Shown piece after piece: positions 1 through 7,462 of a stretch of 41,772 nucleotides of DNA. Numbering within the stretch: the stretch's first letter is position 1; each line of letters begins with the position of its first letter. A model generated the notes under the pieces. The model was given only the letters and a program-made list of their open reading frames with translations. It was not told where the DNA came from and searched no databases. The position numbers were made by a program, and so were the translations under genes. This DNA is from a virus. Location: positions 1 through 41,772 of the IMG/VR virus record IMGVR_UViG_3300046170_000147; one strand, 5' to 3'.

Positions 1-392
1 GATATGAAACGACCAACCCTTGACGCATTTTGACCTAGTTATCTGTTGATTTGCGAACGATAGGCTAACAATAAGTAAACATGAACTATCCTGCTATAAA
101 CTATTTACTTTCTAAAAAAGAGTAGACATAACCCCCGTTGTATGAGTAATAAATAAATCTTAAACTACTGGTAATCAGTGACTTAAGTTTGCTATTAGCA
201 GGGATTACTTATCTATTAATATAAACTTATCAAAATGTACCCCGCTGTAGTAAAAATGCTAGGGTACCCAAGGGGTAAACAACGACCGCGTATATAGCGT
301 AAGCCGTTCAGATTTTTCTACCAAATTTGAGTCCTTGCGTACTCATCGACAACGCTTCGCTAACGTCTCTTCTTAACCGACTCTGTTGCAGT
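1..392. other. Non-coding terminal DNA (left copy)
   Basis: No plausible gene was found. It holds an imperfect inverted repeat at 159-187, the 11-bp palindrome TGCTATTAGCA at 190-200, and C-rich/G-rich runs near 240-280. It is the diverged counterpart of 39681-40073. The T7 layout would place packaging and early-transcription signals in DNA of this kind, but I cannot identify a specific signal. Confidence 0.6.
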
Positions 393-606
393 TCAGAAAC
401 TAGGACTGATATAGTCCTCTAAGTCGTCGTCTTCGTCTAAATCTTCCGGGCTAAAAATGATCTCAGCGTCTGTTAAAACGGTCAGTTTGGCAAATTCTAA
501 CACGCCCGACGATTGTCTGATCGTTGAGGTCGTACTCTTGTTGATACCGTCGTATGAGGTTATCTAAATCAAACATAAGAGCGTCAGTCTGGTCGTTGTT
601 CGTCAT
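393..606 (-). pseudogene. Small acidic protein gene, frameshifted copy
   Basis: This is the counterpart of the intact 70-codon gene at 40074-40286. Here the run at 505-507 is CCC where the other copy has CC, so the frame breaks about halfway through. Start codon, the purine-rich ribosome-binding site just upstream (GGGAGGAAG on the minus strand), and stop are all kept. The intact version encodes a protein with an acidic C-terminal third. Because the other copy is open, a sequencing insertion is more likely than real inactivation. Confidence 0.7.
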
Positions 607-1195
607 CGCTTCGCTCTTCCTCCCAGCGTATTATAAATACTGTTGTTCGTCATAGTACTTTACACTATATAACAAATACGTTAGGTAGTAAAGACTGTTG
701 CTTTAATTTAGGTGTGACATTTTGACACGCTTTTTTATTCACTGATATACAACGACTTATAACTCTAGTCTTGACACTCAACCTGTAATGGTTACTAAAT
801 GGTATAATGCCTAGCGGAGCGTTAGTCGTACTAACTGTACGCTTTAACAGAACAGTTAAGCTCTTCATCAAAACAACTAACAACGAATGACGTTATAAGT
901 GTCGTCGTTATAATCAGTTAGAGCGGACTCGCTTCGCTCATCCTGAAAAAGCTCATACTTCGTTCTTTCGCTTTTAACTTTAACGTAACAGCTATAGTAG
1001 TCGTCTTCTTTCTAACGGATTTAAGGATAGGTGTGTTTACACGTAAACCTTGTATATTTAAAGTCTAACTTTAGAATTACCATATATAACGATAACGATA
1101 GTAGAGTACATATTAATGTATTTAAACTAACTACTTCATCACAGTTATAACAGAAGTTAACTAGTAGGTAAGAGTTTGTTATCTAAGTAACAACG
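607..1195. other. Non-coding DNA downstream of terminase (left copy)
   Basis: About 590 bases separate the small acidic gene from the end of terminase. A 72-codon reading frame exists here but is not kept in the other copy. The region has a conserved plus-strand TGGTATAAT box, a short stem around 813-838, and a GTTTAC/GTAAAC inverted pair near 1036-1050. The physical genome end is likely in or near this region by analogy with T7, where the right end follows gene 19. Confidence 0.5.
800..808 (+). promoter_or_regulatory. Possible extended -10 promoter on the plus strand
   Basis: TGGTATAAT matches the TGn-TATAAT extended -10 box of bacterial sigma70 promoters. It is kept in the right copy at 40480-40488. 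TTGACA lies upstream at 771-776, but the 26-base spacer is too long for a classical promoter. It points against every gene in the window, so any transcript would be antisense to terminase. Chance occurrence is quite possible in AT-rich DNA. Confidence 0.25.
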
Positions 1196-2881
1196 TTACG
1201 TCCAAAGGATCGCTTTATCACGTTTACGTTTATAGAAGCTATCAGTAAACTTTGTTAACTCTTCTTGTAGTAGTTCTTGTTTTCTATCGTACATATTCTT
1301 GTTAACATCAGCAGCCATTTGTTCTACCCAATAAGCAACAGCAATAGCTAACGCATCCAGACGGTCATCATGAGCCAAGCTACCACGTTCTCTTGTTATC
1401 CGTGATAGTTGATAGAACAACATATACCTAGCTTGAGACTCTATAGGATACGTTAACGCAGACTGGTAGTCGTTAGAGATAACTTTAGGATCAACAATAA
1501 GACGATGACTATTAAGTACAGGTTCAAGTGTATCAACAATCCTTAGTTCTTTTTGTTTACTACTACGTACTTCTTCTATCGTCACAGGATATTCATTACG
1601 AAACAACGGTTTAATCAGTTCCATAAACATACCGTCACCAAAGTTAGACTCTATAACGATCTTGTTAACTTTGTTATGTTTAGCAATGGAGACGAGACGT
1701 TTTAATGTTACCTCGTCGTACCCTCCTTTAATACCACCAGCATCAGGAACAAACAACTGACTGTTAAGCATCTTGACTACAGCGTAAGCCGTTTCGTCTT
1801 TACCACGACCAGAAGGATCAATAGACATCACAGAACCACTGTACGGTATTAGTTCTCCTACAAGACTACTAGGACGCTTGTAACGGTCTCCTGCCAGTCC
1901 TACATTAGGTAGTGTTCTATCTGCTTTCTCAGGGTCACTTGACCACATGATCTTTTCAGGGGCAGTATCAACGTCAACGTCGTGAATGATAAGGTCGTTA
2001 ATCTTTAGTGGGTAACGGTCACGATCGCTTAGTTTAGGGTTTAACATGAACTGCAACGCAAACCCGGTACGACCGTACGACAGCTGACGTTCTTCTAAGT
2101 CCATATCACTGAAGCGTAAGGGTTCTGTAGAAGTACCAGTACTCTCAGGAGTTATGTTATCCCGTATAAAGGGTGCAAGGGCATTGCCATAGTTGTTGTC
2201 AGCTTCTTCCTCCTTTGGGTACTGTGCAGGCCATACACGCTGCTCGTAGCCCCTCTCTGCCAGTTTAGTGTACAGACTGTCTTCGCATTGGGGTGTACCG
2301 AGAAATACAATCCTAGAGCTTTCTAGGGGCTTTATAATAGAATCAAACTCTTTTACTGCTTCGTCCAGTTTATCCCGTAGTCCTTGTGTTTGTGAGTTAG
2401 ACGGTACTTCTACGTCGTCAGCTACGATTATATCAGCACGGGAACCAGTCAGCTGGGATGTTACACCTAACGACTTAACGGAGGGTGCATGAGAAGCAGG
2501 AGCACCGCTAACATCAAAAGCTATCTTACTGAATCGTTGGTTCTCTGATGGTTGTAGATGTTGTAGTGCAGGTATGTCCTGTATCAGACGTAACGTAAAG
2601 GTAGAGAAGTCATCCGATCTATTCTTACTGGCAGATACAACAAGTATGTTTTTTGTTTGGTCTAGTAGTAACTGATGAACGACAAATGCTGAGGTTATCC
2701 AGCTCTTACCACAACCACGAAATGCTTGAATAACGGAACGACGAGGTCCATTTTGCAAGTATAAAGCCATGTCGTACTGTAACGGAGTAGGATCAGGCAG
2801 GTTAAGGTGTCGCCAAACAAGACACAGAAAGTTTCTAAAGTCTCGTAGTTGTGATGGTATCTCTTGGTGTTTCTTCTTCAT
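1196..2881 (-). CDS. terL: Terminase large subunit (T7 gp19-like)
   Basis: ATP-driven DNA packaging motor and nuclease, 561 residues (T7 gp19 is 586). The Walker A motif AFRGCGKSWIT lies near residues 53-63. The Walker B region ADIIVADDVEVPSNSQ follows the T7 pattern closely. The C-terminal nuclease has acidic clusters in IDPSGRGKDETAYAV, VIESNFGDG and HDDRLDALAIAVAYW. The gene follows the small terminase, with a terminator hairpin between them, and is the last large gene of the late region. Its 3' part is repeated at 40885-41772 with changes such as DVDVDT versus DVDVDQ and EKIMW versus EKIVW. Confidence 0.97.
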   Translation of the reverse strand: MKKKHQEIPSQLRDFRNFLCLVWRHLNLPDPTPLQYDMALYLQNGPRRSVIQAFRGCGKSWITSAFVVHQLLLDQTKNILVVSASKNRSDDFSTFTLRLIQDIPALQHLQPSENQRFSKIAFDVSGAPASHAPSVKSLGVTSQLTGSRADIIVADDVEVPSNSQTQGLRDKLDEAVKEFDSIIKPLESSRIVFLGTPQCEDSLYTKLAERGYEQRVWPAQYPKEEEADNNYGNALAPFIRDNITPESTGTSTEPLRFSDMDLEERQLSYGRTGFALQFMLNPKLSDRDRYPLKINDLIIHDVDVDTAPEKIMWSSDPEKADRTLPNVGLAGDRYKRPSSLVGELIPYSGSVMSIDPSGRGKDETAYAVVKMLNSQLFVPDAGGIKGGYDEVTLKRLVSIAKHNKVNKIVIESNFGDGMFMELIKPLFRNEYPVTIEEVRSSKQKELRIVDTLEPVLNSHRLIVDPKVISNDYQSALTYPIESQARYMLFYQLSRITRERGSLAHDDRLDALAIAVAYWVEQMAADVNKNMYDRKQELLQEELTKFTDSFYKRKRDKAILWT

Positions 2882-2887
2882 CGTATC

Positions 2888-2925
2888 AAATAAAAAGGAG
2901 CCGACGTTATATTGCCGACTCCTTT
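2888..2925 (-). terminator. Rho-independent terminator between terS and terL
   Basis: Read on the minus strand, the arms at 925-914 and 905-894 of this kilobase (2925-2914 and 2905-2894) form a 12-bp stem with an 8-base loop. Two of its pairs are G-U wobbles. A T-rich tract (TTTTTATTT, written as DNA) follows. It lies just upstream of the terminase start, so it should reduce rather than abolish terminase expression, or act with a nearby unseen promoter. Confidence 0.75.
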
Positions 2926-2951
2926 AGAGTATATGGGAATGTAGGGAAGAG

Positions 2952-3203
2952 TTAAAGTTGTTTCTCTGCGGGTATATCGTCTTGTTGTTCAGGGAACGGT
3001 AACGCTTTGAACTCATTAGCTAATTCATTAACATTACTACCACTACGATTATCCACTGTGATGTTGTTATCTTTTAACCACTTGCCTATAGCGTTCATCA
3101 AAGCCGGGTTGTATTCCTCCATAGCTTTCATGTACCCAACTGCATTCTTACACAGTTCAGTATAACCGTCAGCAAGTTTAGCTCCTTCTACGTGATCCTT
3201 CAT
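2952..3203 (-). CDS. terS: Terminase small subunit (T7 gp18-like)
   Basis: An 83-residue protein immediately before the large terminase. In T7 phages this subunit forms the DNA-recognition ring of the packaging machine. The middle part, reading YNPALMNAIGKWLKDNNIT, resembles the conserved 'NPA...LKDNNI' core of small terminase subunits of T7-like phages, and length and position also fit T7 gp18 (89 residues). The ribosome-binding site is not obvious. The call rests on motif memory plus position. Confidence 0.75.
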   Translation of the reverse strand: MKDHVEGAKLADGYTELCKNAVGYMKAMEEYNPALMNAIGKWLKDNNITVDNRSGSNVNELANEFKALPFPEQQDDIPAEKQL

Positions 3204-3209
3204 AAAGTA

Positions 3210-3407
3210 TTATTTGTTGTCTCTCGGCATCTCAGAGTGGTCACCACGTCCGTTCATATTGTTCAGGATTCGTGTTACCCACATCTGTAAAAGAGCGGAG
3301 GAGCTGAGACCGAGCGTATTAGCGATCCCAGCTACCTCCTTCTTTTGTGAGCTTGTGAGACGAAAAGTTAGAGATGATGTATCTCTTTTTTTACCTTTCG
3401 CACTCAT
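3210..3407 (-). CDS. Small putative ribbon-helix-helix protein
   Basis: A 65-residue basic protein. After a lysine-rich start comes a TFRLTSSQKKEV strand-plus-helix pattern, then a second helix with GLSSSALLQMWV. This is the layout of ribbon-helix-helix DNA-binding proteins such as Arc or CopG. It sits 6 bases before the small terminase gene and is followed in order by terS and terL. It could regulate late genes or help packaging. The fold is inferred from pattern only, and I do not recognise a named family. Confidence 0.55.
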   Translation of the reverse strand: MSAKGKKRDTSSLTFRLTSSQKKEVAGIANTLGLSSSALLQMWVTRILNNMNGRGDHSEMPRDNK

Positions 3408-3421
3408 TCAGCGATATAAAC

Positions 3422-4603
3422 TTAAGCCATTGCAGCAGTAAAGTCTGCCAATGAACCAAGATTGTTACCGTCTCCAAGAACAACGTCGTTAGCTTTAACG
3501 TCGATCAACTCAGCACTTCCGTCGTCTCCACTGATGTCAGTAGAAGCAGAAGTAGCGGATGTTTTATAGAACGCAAACTTGTCGATACCTTCGTCGTATA
3601 CAGCAGCGATGTTTCCACCGTCACCAGTACCACGTTCAATGATAAGACCAGCGTCGTTCGAGTTGTTAGTTGAACCAGCAGCACCGTCGTTGATCAAAAG
3701 AATAGAGTCTTTGATTTCGGAGTTAGTGGTTTGTACGGAAGTAGTTGTACCGTTAACAGTTAAATTACCGCTAAGTACAAGGTTAGTTCCGCTTACGTCA
3801 CCAGTGAAGGCAGCACCAGCAAGATTAGCTTTGGCAACGTCAAGAGCAGATTCAGCAGCACGAGCAGTTGAAGCTTCGGAATCGATGTTCGATTGAAGAG
3901 TCGTGTCAGCAGATGCTCTAGCAGTAGCTTCACCACTAACAGCAGCGATGCGAGCAGTTTCTTCAGCGTCGATATTGGACTGTAAAGTCGTATCAGCAGA
4001 AGCTCTGGCAGTTGCCTCGTCATTGATGTTTGTTTGAAGGGTCGAGTCAGCGGATTGACGGGCAGTCTCTTCAGCATCAATGTTGCTTTGGAGAGTTGAG
4101 TCAGCACTGGCACGAGAAGAAGCTTCACTATCAATGTTAGACTGAAGGGTACTGTCGGCAGATGCACGAGTACTTGCTTCAGAAGAGATAGCGTCAGCGT
4201 TAGTTTTGATCTGTGCATCGAGAGCTTCGTCAGCTCCAACCAATGTACTTACAGAAGTAATGTAGTTGGTAGAGGAGTTAGCGGAGTACGATCCACCTGC
4301 ACCAAGACCAGCACCACTTTGAGTAGCGTCTAGTTCGGATTGGATAGCGGAGTCAGCGGATGCTCTGCTTGATGCTTCTGTGTCAATGTTACCTTGTAAG
4401 GTAGAATCAGCAGACGCACGGCTAGAAGCTTCGCTGTCGATGTTAGATTGCAGGGTAGAGTCAGCACTTGCACGACTGGAGGCTTCCGAATCAATGTTCG
4501 TTTGTAATGTAGCCTCAGCAGCTTCTGCACGTGCTTTCTCAACTGCAATAGCACTTTTGGTCGATTGACCGATTTGATAGAATATAGATGATGTATCTGG
4601 CAT
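3422..4603 (-). CDS. Repeat-rich coiled-coil tail fibre protein
   Basis: A 393-residue low-complexity protein. Residues 1-20 carry a YQIGQSTKSAI anchor-like motif shared with two nearby small genes. Residues 32-97 and about 134-252 hold nine or so 18-residue repeats of the type TLQSNIDSEASSRASADS, typical of trimeric fibre shafts. Residues after about 255 resemble beta-rich phage structural domains (GNLTVNGTTTSVQTTNSE). It ends the receptor-binding cassette. I infer a virion fibre or appendage. The receptor is unknown. Confidence 0.75.
   Translation of the reverse strand: MPDTSSIFYQIGQSTKSAIAVEKARAEAAEATLQTNIDSEASSRASADSTLQSNIDSEASSRASADSTLQGNIDTEASSRASADSAIQSELDATQSGAGLGAGGSYSANSSTNYITSVSTLVGADEALDAQIKTNADAISSEASTRASADSTLQSNIDSEASSRASADSTLQSNIDAEETARQSADSTLQTNINDEATARASADTTLQSNIDAEETARIAAVSGEATARASADTTLQSNIDSEASTARAAESALDVAKANLAGAAFTGDVSGTNLVLSGNLTVNGTTTSVQTTNSEIKDSILLINDGAAGSTNNSNDAGLIIERGTGDGGNIAAVYDEGIDKFAFYKTSATSASTDISGDDGSAELIDVKANDVVLGDGNNLGSLADFTAAMA
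3848..4204 (-). repeat. 54-bp coding repeats, second fibre block
   Basis: These bases encode residues 134-252 of the fibre, with 18-residue units based on TLQSNID-x-E-x-x-x-R-x-S-A-D-S. One unit is extended by 11 residues (TARIAAVSGEA). Units are degenerate at the DNA level, which fits an old expansion under selection. Confidence 0.85.
4312..4510 (-). repeat. 54-bp coding repeats, first fibre block
   Basis: These bases encode residues 32-97 of the fibre: three 18-residue units (TLQTNID, TLQSNID, TLQGNID types) and a partial fourth (AIQSELD). A non-repeat insert of about 50 residues, glycine- and serine-rich at its start, separates this block from the second. Confidence 0.85.
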
Positions 4604-4630
4604 ATTAGTATTTATTATTGATGGTTAAAA

Positions 4631-4774
4631 TTAAGCAGTACCGTCGGAAACAATCTCTGTCCATTCAGACCCTGTCCAAACGATAATCTTATTAGTGTCC
4701 GTCTCAAAGTAAGCCTCACCAGCAGCTGGCGAAGCGGGACGGGTGGATGATGTGACTGTGTTTAAAGTAGCCAT
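4631..4774 (-). CDS. Tiny tail-module protein (47 aa)
   Basis: A 47-residue reading frame with ATG at 4774, ending in TAA at 4631, in the gap between the fibre and the next gene. It reads ...RPASPAAGEAYFETDTNKI then IVWTGSEWTEI. This is the common phage-fibre pattern in which a 'DTDTNKL.V..GS.W' hairpin is presented. Two neighbouring proteins and one portal-proximal protein carry related modules. It probably is a small virion component or a domain that is a separate gene here. Confidence 0.65.
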   Translation of the reverse strand: MATLNTVTSSTRPASPAAGEAYFETDTNKIIVWTGSEWTEIVSDGTA

Positions 4775-4777
4775 GTC

Positions 4778-5014
4778 TTATTCTTCCTCCTCTGGTTGTG
4801 TCCAAGCTTCCCCAGCCAACACGGTCAACATTGCCGAGTGACTAAGGGTATCTTTTCCGTATAGGCATCGTGGTTTAGCTCCTTCGTATTTAACAAAGGT
4901 TTCATCACCTGCCACGTTATATCTTAGTGTATCAACTGATGTTTCAAGTACTTCGTCAAAGTTAACGGTACTTACTTCATCAGCGTTTAGAATTACATAT
5001 TGTCTAGTGCTCAT
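4778..5014 (-). CDS. Hypothetical protein in tail cassette (78 aa)
   Basis: A 78-residue acidic protein starting MSTRQYVILNADEVSTVNF and ending PEEEE. It lies between the 47-residue module gene (4-base gap) and the LamG-like gene (6-base gap), so it is probably co-transcribed. The central part (ETFVKYEGAKPRCLYG) looks beta-rich. I do not recognise the family. Position suggests a structural or chaperone role in the tail appendage. Confidence 0.65.
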   Translation of the reverse strand: MSTRQYVILNADEVSTVNFDEVLETSVDTLRYNVAGDETFVKYEGAKPRCLYGKDTLSHSAMLTVLAGEAWTQPEEEE

Positions 5015-5019
5015 AATTA

Positions 5020-5844
5020 TTAAGAGGGTACGTCAGTTGAGAAGGTAGGACCGTTAACAAGCGTACCGTCGTTTCCTCCGCTGCCTTGGTCAGTGATTGT
5101 CGTGCCTGTTCCTGAGTCGTTGTCTCCCATGCGATACCACCCAACAGGCGAGTAAGAGGATATGTCAGCAGGTACTCCACTGTTGTAGATAGATGATATA
5201 TCGGAAGAAGATAAAGCAGTATTGAACACTGCACACTCATCCATTACACCTTCCGCATTTTGGGCGGCATTACCCTTTCCTATCCAAGTATTACTTCCAT
5301 TGTAACTTAGTGCGTTGCTTTGAGCTACAGAGTTAGCTTCAACGCCATCCACGTAAAGTCTCAAATAACTTTGATCATAAGTCATCGCTACATGATGCCA
5401 GTCAGTCAATGTGTATGTTGAACTACTCTCTATGTTCGAGTAGCCCCACGGTCCACTTATCATACACTCGAATTTATTAGTACTTCTATATGTTAAACGA
5501 AAGGCTCCGAACATAGTATTGGACTGATACATTAAAAAGTTGTAACCTCCAAGTGTGCCACTCACTTTAAACCAACACATAAGCGTTATATTTGCAGGTG
5601 CTAAATCTGAAGAGGTTCCTAAATCGATATAGTCGTCCGTACCGTCAAATTCTACGCTATACTGGTTACTAAAACTAGGACTAGCTTCATTAGCAAACGT
5701 TCTCCAAGACCCGCTGTCGTATACAACAATAGCACCTGCATCGGTACTACCCGCAGCTTTCAAATATAACTCACCATTCTTGGCAAGTCCGTTAGTTACC
5801 AGCGATGATTGCTCGCTGTCGTTAATTACTGTAATATCGCTCAT
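5020..5844 (-). CDS. LamG/concanavalin-like carbohydrate-binding tail protein
   Basis: About 274 residues from ATG at 5844, which follows the previous stop by four bases. An upstream in-frame ATG at 5886 would overlap the preceding gene. The N-terminal part holds a GELYLKAAG...IVVYDSGSWRTF module. Then SVEFDGTDDYIDLG, WFKVSGT, DWHHVAMTYD, LRLYVDGVE, DECAVFNTALSSSDI and YNSG follow in the order expected of LamG-like jelly-roll domains. The family binds glycans, so I infer a receptor-binding or capsule-binding virion protein. Confidence 0.85.
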   Translation of the reverse strand: MSDITVINDSEQSSLVTNGLAKNGELYLKAAGSTDAGAIVVYDSGSWRTFANEASPSFSNQYSVEFDGTDDYIDLGTSSDLAPANITLMCWFKVSGTLGGYNFLMYQSNTMFGAFRLTYRSTNKFECMISGPWGYSNIESSSTYTLTDWHHVAMTYDQSYLRLYVDGVEANSVAQSNALSYNGSNTWIGKGNAAQNAEGVMDECAVFNTALSSSDISSIYNSGVPADISSYSPVGWYRMGDNDSGTGTTITDQGSGGNDGTLVNGPTFSTDVPS

Positions 5845-5848
5845 GTGT

Positions 5849-6106
5849 TTAGCTGTTGTTATAGACCTGCCAGTTACTACCGTCAAATACGTAAAGCTTA
5901 TAAGTATCGCTTCCGTACATGATAGTACCTGTGCTGTCGCTGGTTCTTGCTGTTATGTTTGCTGCCGTGTCTACGCTGGGTGCAACGGTATCTTCAGGGA
6001 AGCCGAGAATAGACTTTAAGAAGTCCGTCACAGCGTCCGTTTTATCTACCTTGTCATCCAACTTCGTCTTAACGGTCTGTCCGATTTGTTGAAGTATGTT
6101 AGCCAT
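5849..6106 (-). CDS. Small tail-module protein with YQxGQ-type anchor (85 aa)
   Basis: An 85-residue protein. The start, MANILQQIGQTVKTKL, matches the start of the 393-residue fibre and of the next small gene. The second half reads ANITARTSDSTGTIMYGSD then TYKLYVFDGSNWQVY, a beta-hairpin display module repeated in other proteins of this phage. It lies 4 bases upstream of the LamG-like gene. I infer a virion protein made of an anchor plus a displayed hairpin. The exact place in the tail is unknown. Confidence 0.75.
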   Translation of the reverse strand: MANILQQIGQTVKTKLDDKVDKTDAVTDFLKSILGFPEDTVAPSVDTAANITARTSDSTGTIMYGSDTYKLYVFDGSNWQVYNNS

Positions 6107-6148
6107 TAGTGATTATATTTTTATGTTAGTGATTATTGATTGTCAAAA

Positions 6149-6343
6149 CTATTGAGCAGCTTGCCATCCTGAGTCTGTAAATACATACAATTTATTAGTG
6201 TCCGTGGCATACGCCATCGTTCCTAAGTCGTCGTCAGTCCTTGCTTGAATGTTGCTCTCGGTGTCTAATATAGCCTTGCTGGTGCTAGTAAGAGATATTA
6301 ATAAGTTCCTGACGCTCTGTCCCATTTGATACCATACGCTCAT
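6149..6343 (-). CDS. Small tail-module protein, paralogue (64 aa)
   Basis: A 64-residue protein starting MSVWYQMGQSVRNLL. Its second half, SNIQARTDDDLGTMAYATD then TNKLYVFTDSGWQ, aligns along its length with the 85-residue neighbour, minus about 20 residues in the linker. The two look like a tandem duplication that diverged. Both probably occupy equivalent or competing sites on the tail. Confidence 0.72.
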   Translation of the reverse strand: MSVWYQMGQSVRNLLISLTSTSKAILDTESNIQARTDDDLGTMAYATDTNKLYVFTDSGWQAAQ

Positions 6344-6387
6344 ATTTTATTTTCATTAATTGGTTAAATCCGACACTTGTTAGTGAA

Positions 6388-6624
6388 TTACGGATCACCT
6401 GTCAAGCCTTCAAGAAATTCTGCGTGGTCACCCACTTCTTCTTCACGTGCATCTAGGAAGTAAGGTAGTTCGTTCCAAGCAGTCGTTCCGTCTCCTATCT
6501 TAATACGATTACGGTCAGTATCTAACTCGATAGCAACTTCACCTTCCAGCAGTACTGGGTTCTCTTCCCGCCACTCGGCATAAGTACCACGTCTTAATTG
6601 TATACGTTTTGTAAAACTAGGCAT
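6388..6624 (-). CDS. Mtd_N-like (major tropism determinant N-terminal) domain protein
   Basis: A 78-residue protein. It reads KRIQLRRGTYAEWREENP, then LLEGEVAIELDTDRNRIKIG, then DGTTAWNELPYF. This matches the N-terminal domain seen in major tropism determinants and many phage fibres (RRGT.AEW...NP.L..GE...DT...KIGDG.TAW). Here it is almost the whole protein. Its end overlaps the start of the next ORF by a few bases. It is probably a fibre-base or trimerising element. Confidence 0.85.
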   Translation of the reverse strand: MPSFTKRIQLRRGTYAEWREENPVLLEGEVAIELDTDRNRIKIGDGTTAWNELPYFLDAREEEVGDHAEFLEGLTGDP

Positions 6625-6838
6625 CTACTTGTCCTCCGTCGAATATATCAGTGTCGTCCAATACAGGACCACCCCCGTCAATAGTAACAAAAAATGGATC
6701 ACTCTCCAGCGATGTAACTTTTGTTTGCAGTTCGTCAGCTTTCTGTTTGTTCTCCTTCACCTTTGCAGAAGATACAGCTGCTAGTGTCCGTTGTTGAGCA
6801 GACAGAGGGTGAGGACGAGCTATTGGACGACGAGGCAT
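6617..6838 (-). CDS. Hypothetical proline/lysine-rich small protein (73 aa)
   Basis: From ATG at 6838 it encodes 73 residues: a basic, proline-rich start (MPRRPIARPHPLSAQQ), a central helix rich in Lys and Gln, and an acidic C-terminus (GPVLDDTDIFDGGQVDA). A TTG 15 bases upstream is possible but less likely. It overlaps the start of the Mtd_N-like gene by 8 bases, so translation may be coupled. The family is not recognised. Confidence 0.6.
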   Translation of the reverse strand: MPRRPIARPHPLSAQQRTLAAVSSAKVKENKQKADELQTKVTSLESDPFFVTIDGGGPVLDDTDIFDGGQVDA

Positions 6839-6840
6839 AC

Positions 6841-7102
6841 TCAGCACTTCCAACGACGCAACGCTAAAGCTTTACGGGTAGGTCTGCCTTTACTGTCTTT
6901 CATTGGTCCCTTTAACACCACTCATACGAGCACAGAAGGAACGCTTACGAGGACCACCACCGGGTTGAGGAGCCTTTAGATTAGACCCTGTAGCACGATT
7001 GTATTTACGTCTTCCCTTTGCAGTGAGACCACCTTTACGGCTTTTCTCACCTCTGCCTATGGATAACGATACACCCACCTTACTTCTTCTTCGGGAACCC
7101 AC
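6841..7102 (-). CDS. DUF6321-like basic protein, frameshifted
   Basis: A very basic protein with KGGLTAKGRRKYNRATGSNL, then PGGGPRKRSFCARMSGVKG, and in the next frame MKDSKGRPTRKALALRRWKC. These are the consecutive conserved parts of a small phage protein family I know as DUF6321. The frame breaks at the CCC run at 6908-6910. Removing one base joins SGVKG to PMKDSKG. The start is a GTG at 7102 inside the end of the preceding gene. The function is unknown. It may bind nucleic acid, given its charge. Confidence 0.75.
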
Positions 7103-7208
7103 GCTTCATGTTACTGTAAGCTTTAGGGCTAATCGTTGACTTCTTCTTACTACGGCTAATACCGAGTTTCTTTCTTCTGTTTATGTTTGCGTATAATCCT
7201 TTTGGCAT
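7080..7208 (-). CDS. Very small basic phage protein, 'MPKGLYANI' type (42 aa)
   Basis: ATG at 7208 opens a 42-residue frame starting MPKGLYANINRRKKLG and ending MKRGFPKKK. Many T7-like phages carry a short protein with this start, of unknown role. It begins just after the stop of the membrane protein at 7211 and overlaps the next gene by 23 bases. The lysine and arginine content suggests nucleic-acid contact, but that is a guess. Confidence 0.7.
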   Translation of the reverse strand: MPKGLYANINRRKKLGISRSKKKSTISPKAYSNMKRGFPKKK

Positions 7209-7210
7209 AT

Positions 7211-7462
7211 CTATCTTTTCATTAGCAGCTCCATCATACGATCAAGCTTAGTGTTTATCTCTTTAATATTTGTTTCAAGTCCTCCCATACGGTTCTCAAC
7301 AGCAGTATCTCTTTCACGTTGTGCTGCCAACTCAACCTCGATCTTTGTCAGGCGTTTCTCATCCGTATCAAGACGGTCAGAGAACTTTTTAATCGCCCAC
7401 CCAATGACGCCTATAACGACGGCAAGGGCGGTGTCGAGGAAGTGAGAGAGGGTCTCGGTCAT
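7211..7462 (-). CDS. Membrane protein with coiled coil, holin-like candidate (83 aa)
   Basis: An 83-residue protein with one N-terminal membrane segment (DTALAVVIGVIGWAIKKF, about residues 10-27) and a long charged coiled coil (KIEVELAAQRERDTAVENRM). It ends LLMKR. In T7 the holin (17.5) follows the tail-fibre gene and precedes the terminase genes. This gene sits in the comparable place after the tailspike. A holin or spanin-like role is plausible but unproved. Confidence 0.6.
   Translation of the reverse strand: MTETLSHFLDTALAVVIGVIGWAIKKFSDRLDTDEKRLTKIEVELAAQRERDTAVENRMGGLETNIKEINTKLDRMMELLMKR

Larger units (their letters stand above)
1..2083. repeat. Left copy of imperfect direct terminal repeat
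   Basis: This stretch matches 39681-41772 nearly base for base. It covers terminal non-coding DNA, a small acidic gene and the 3' two-thirds of the large terminase gene. Differences cluster near both edges (1-100, and 1930-2083 within terminase), while roughly 1020-1900 is almost identical. The right copy has about nine extra bases around 40542 and lacks one C at the 505-507 site. The repeat shows that the window wraps around a unit of about 39,680 bp. It is longer than the few hundred bp typical of T7-type terminal repeats, so it need not be the physical repeat. Confidence 0.95.

Noticed and set aside
665-883. 72-codon minus-strand frame downstream of terminase
   Set aside because: It is not kept in the second repeat copy, where substitutions and an insertion change the surroundings, and no ribosome-binding site precedes it.
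3848-4510. CRISPR-like regular repeats
   Set aside because: The 54-bp units are in-frame coding repeats without spacers, and units are contiguous.
3579-4568. Plus-strand open frames opposite the repeat-rich fibre
   Set aside because: They follow the 54-bp repeats of the fibre on the other strand. They lack ribosome-binding sites, and low-complexity Ser/Ala-rich output is expected from antisense of such repeats.
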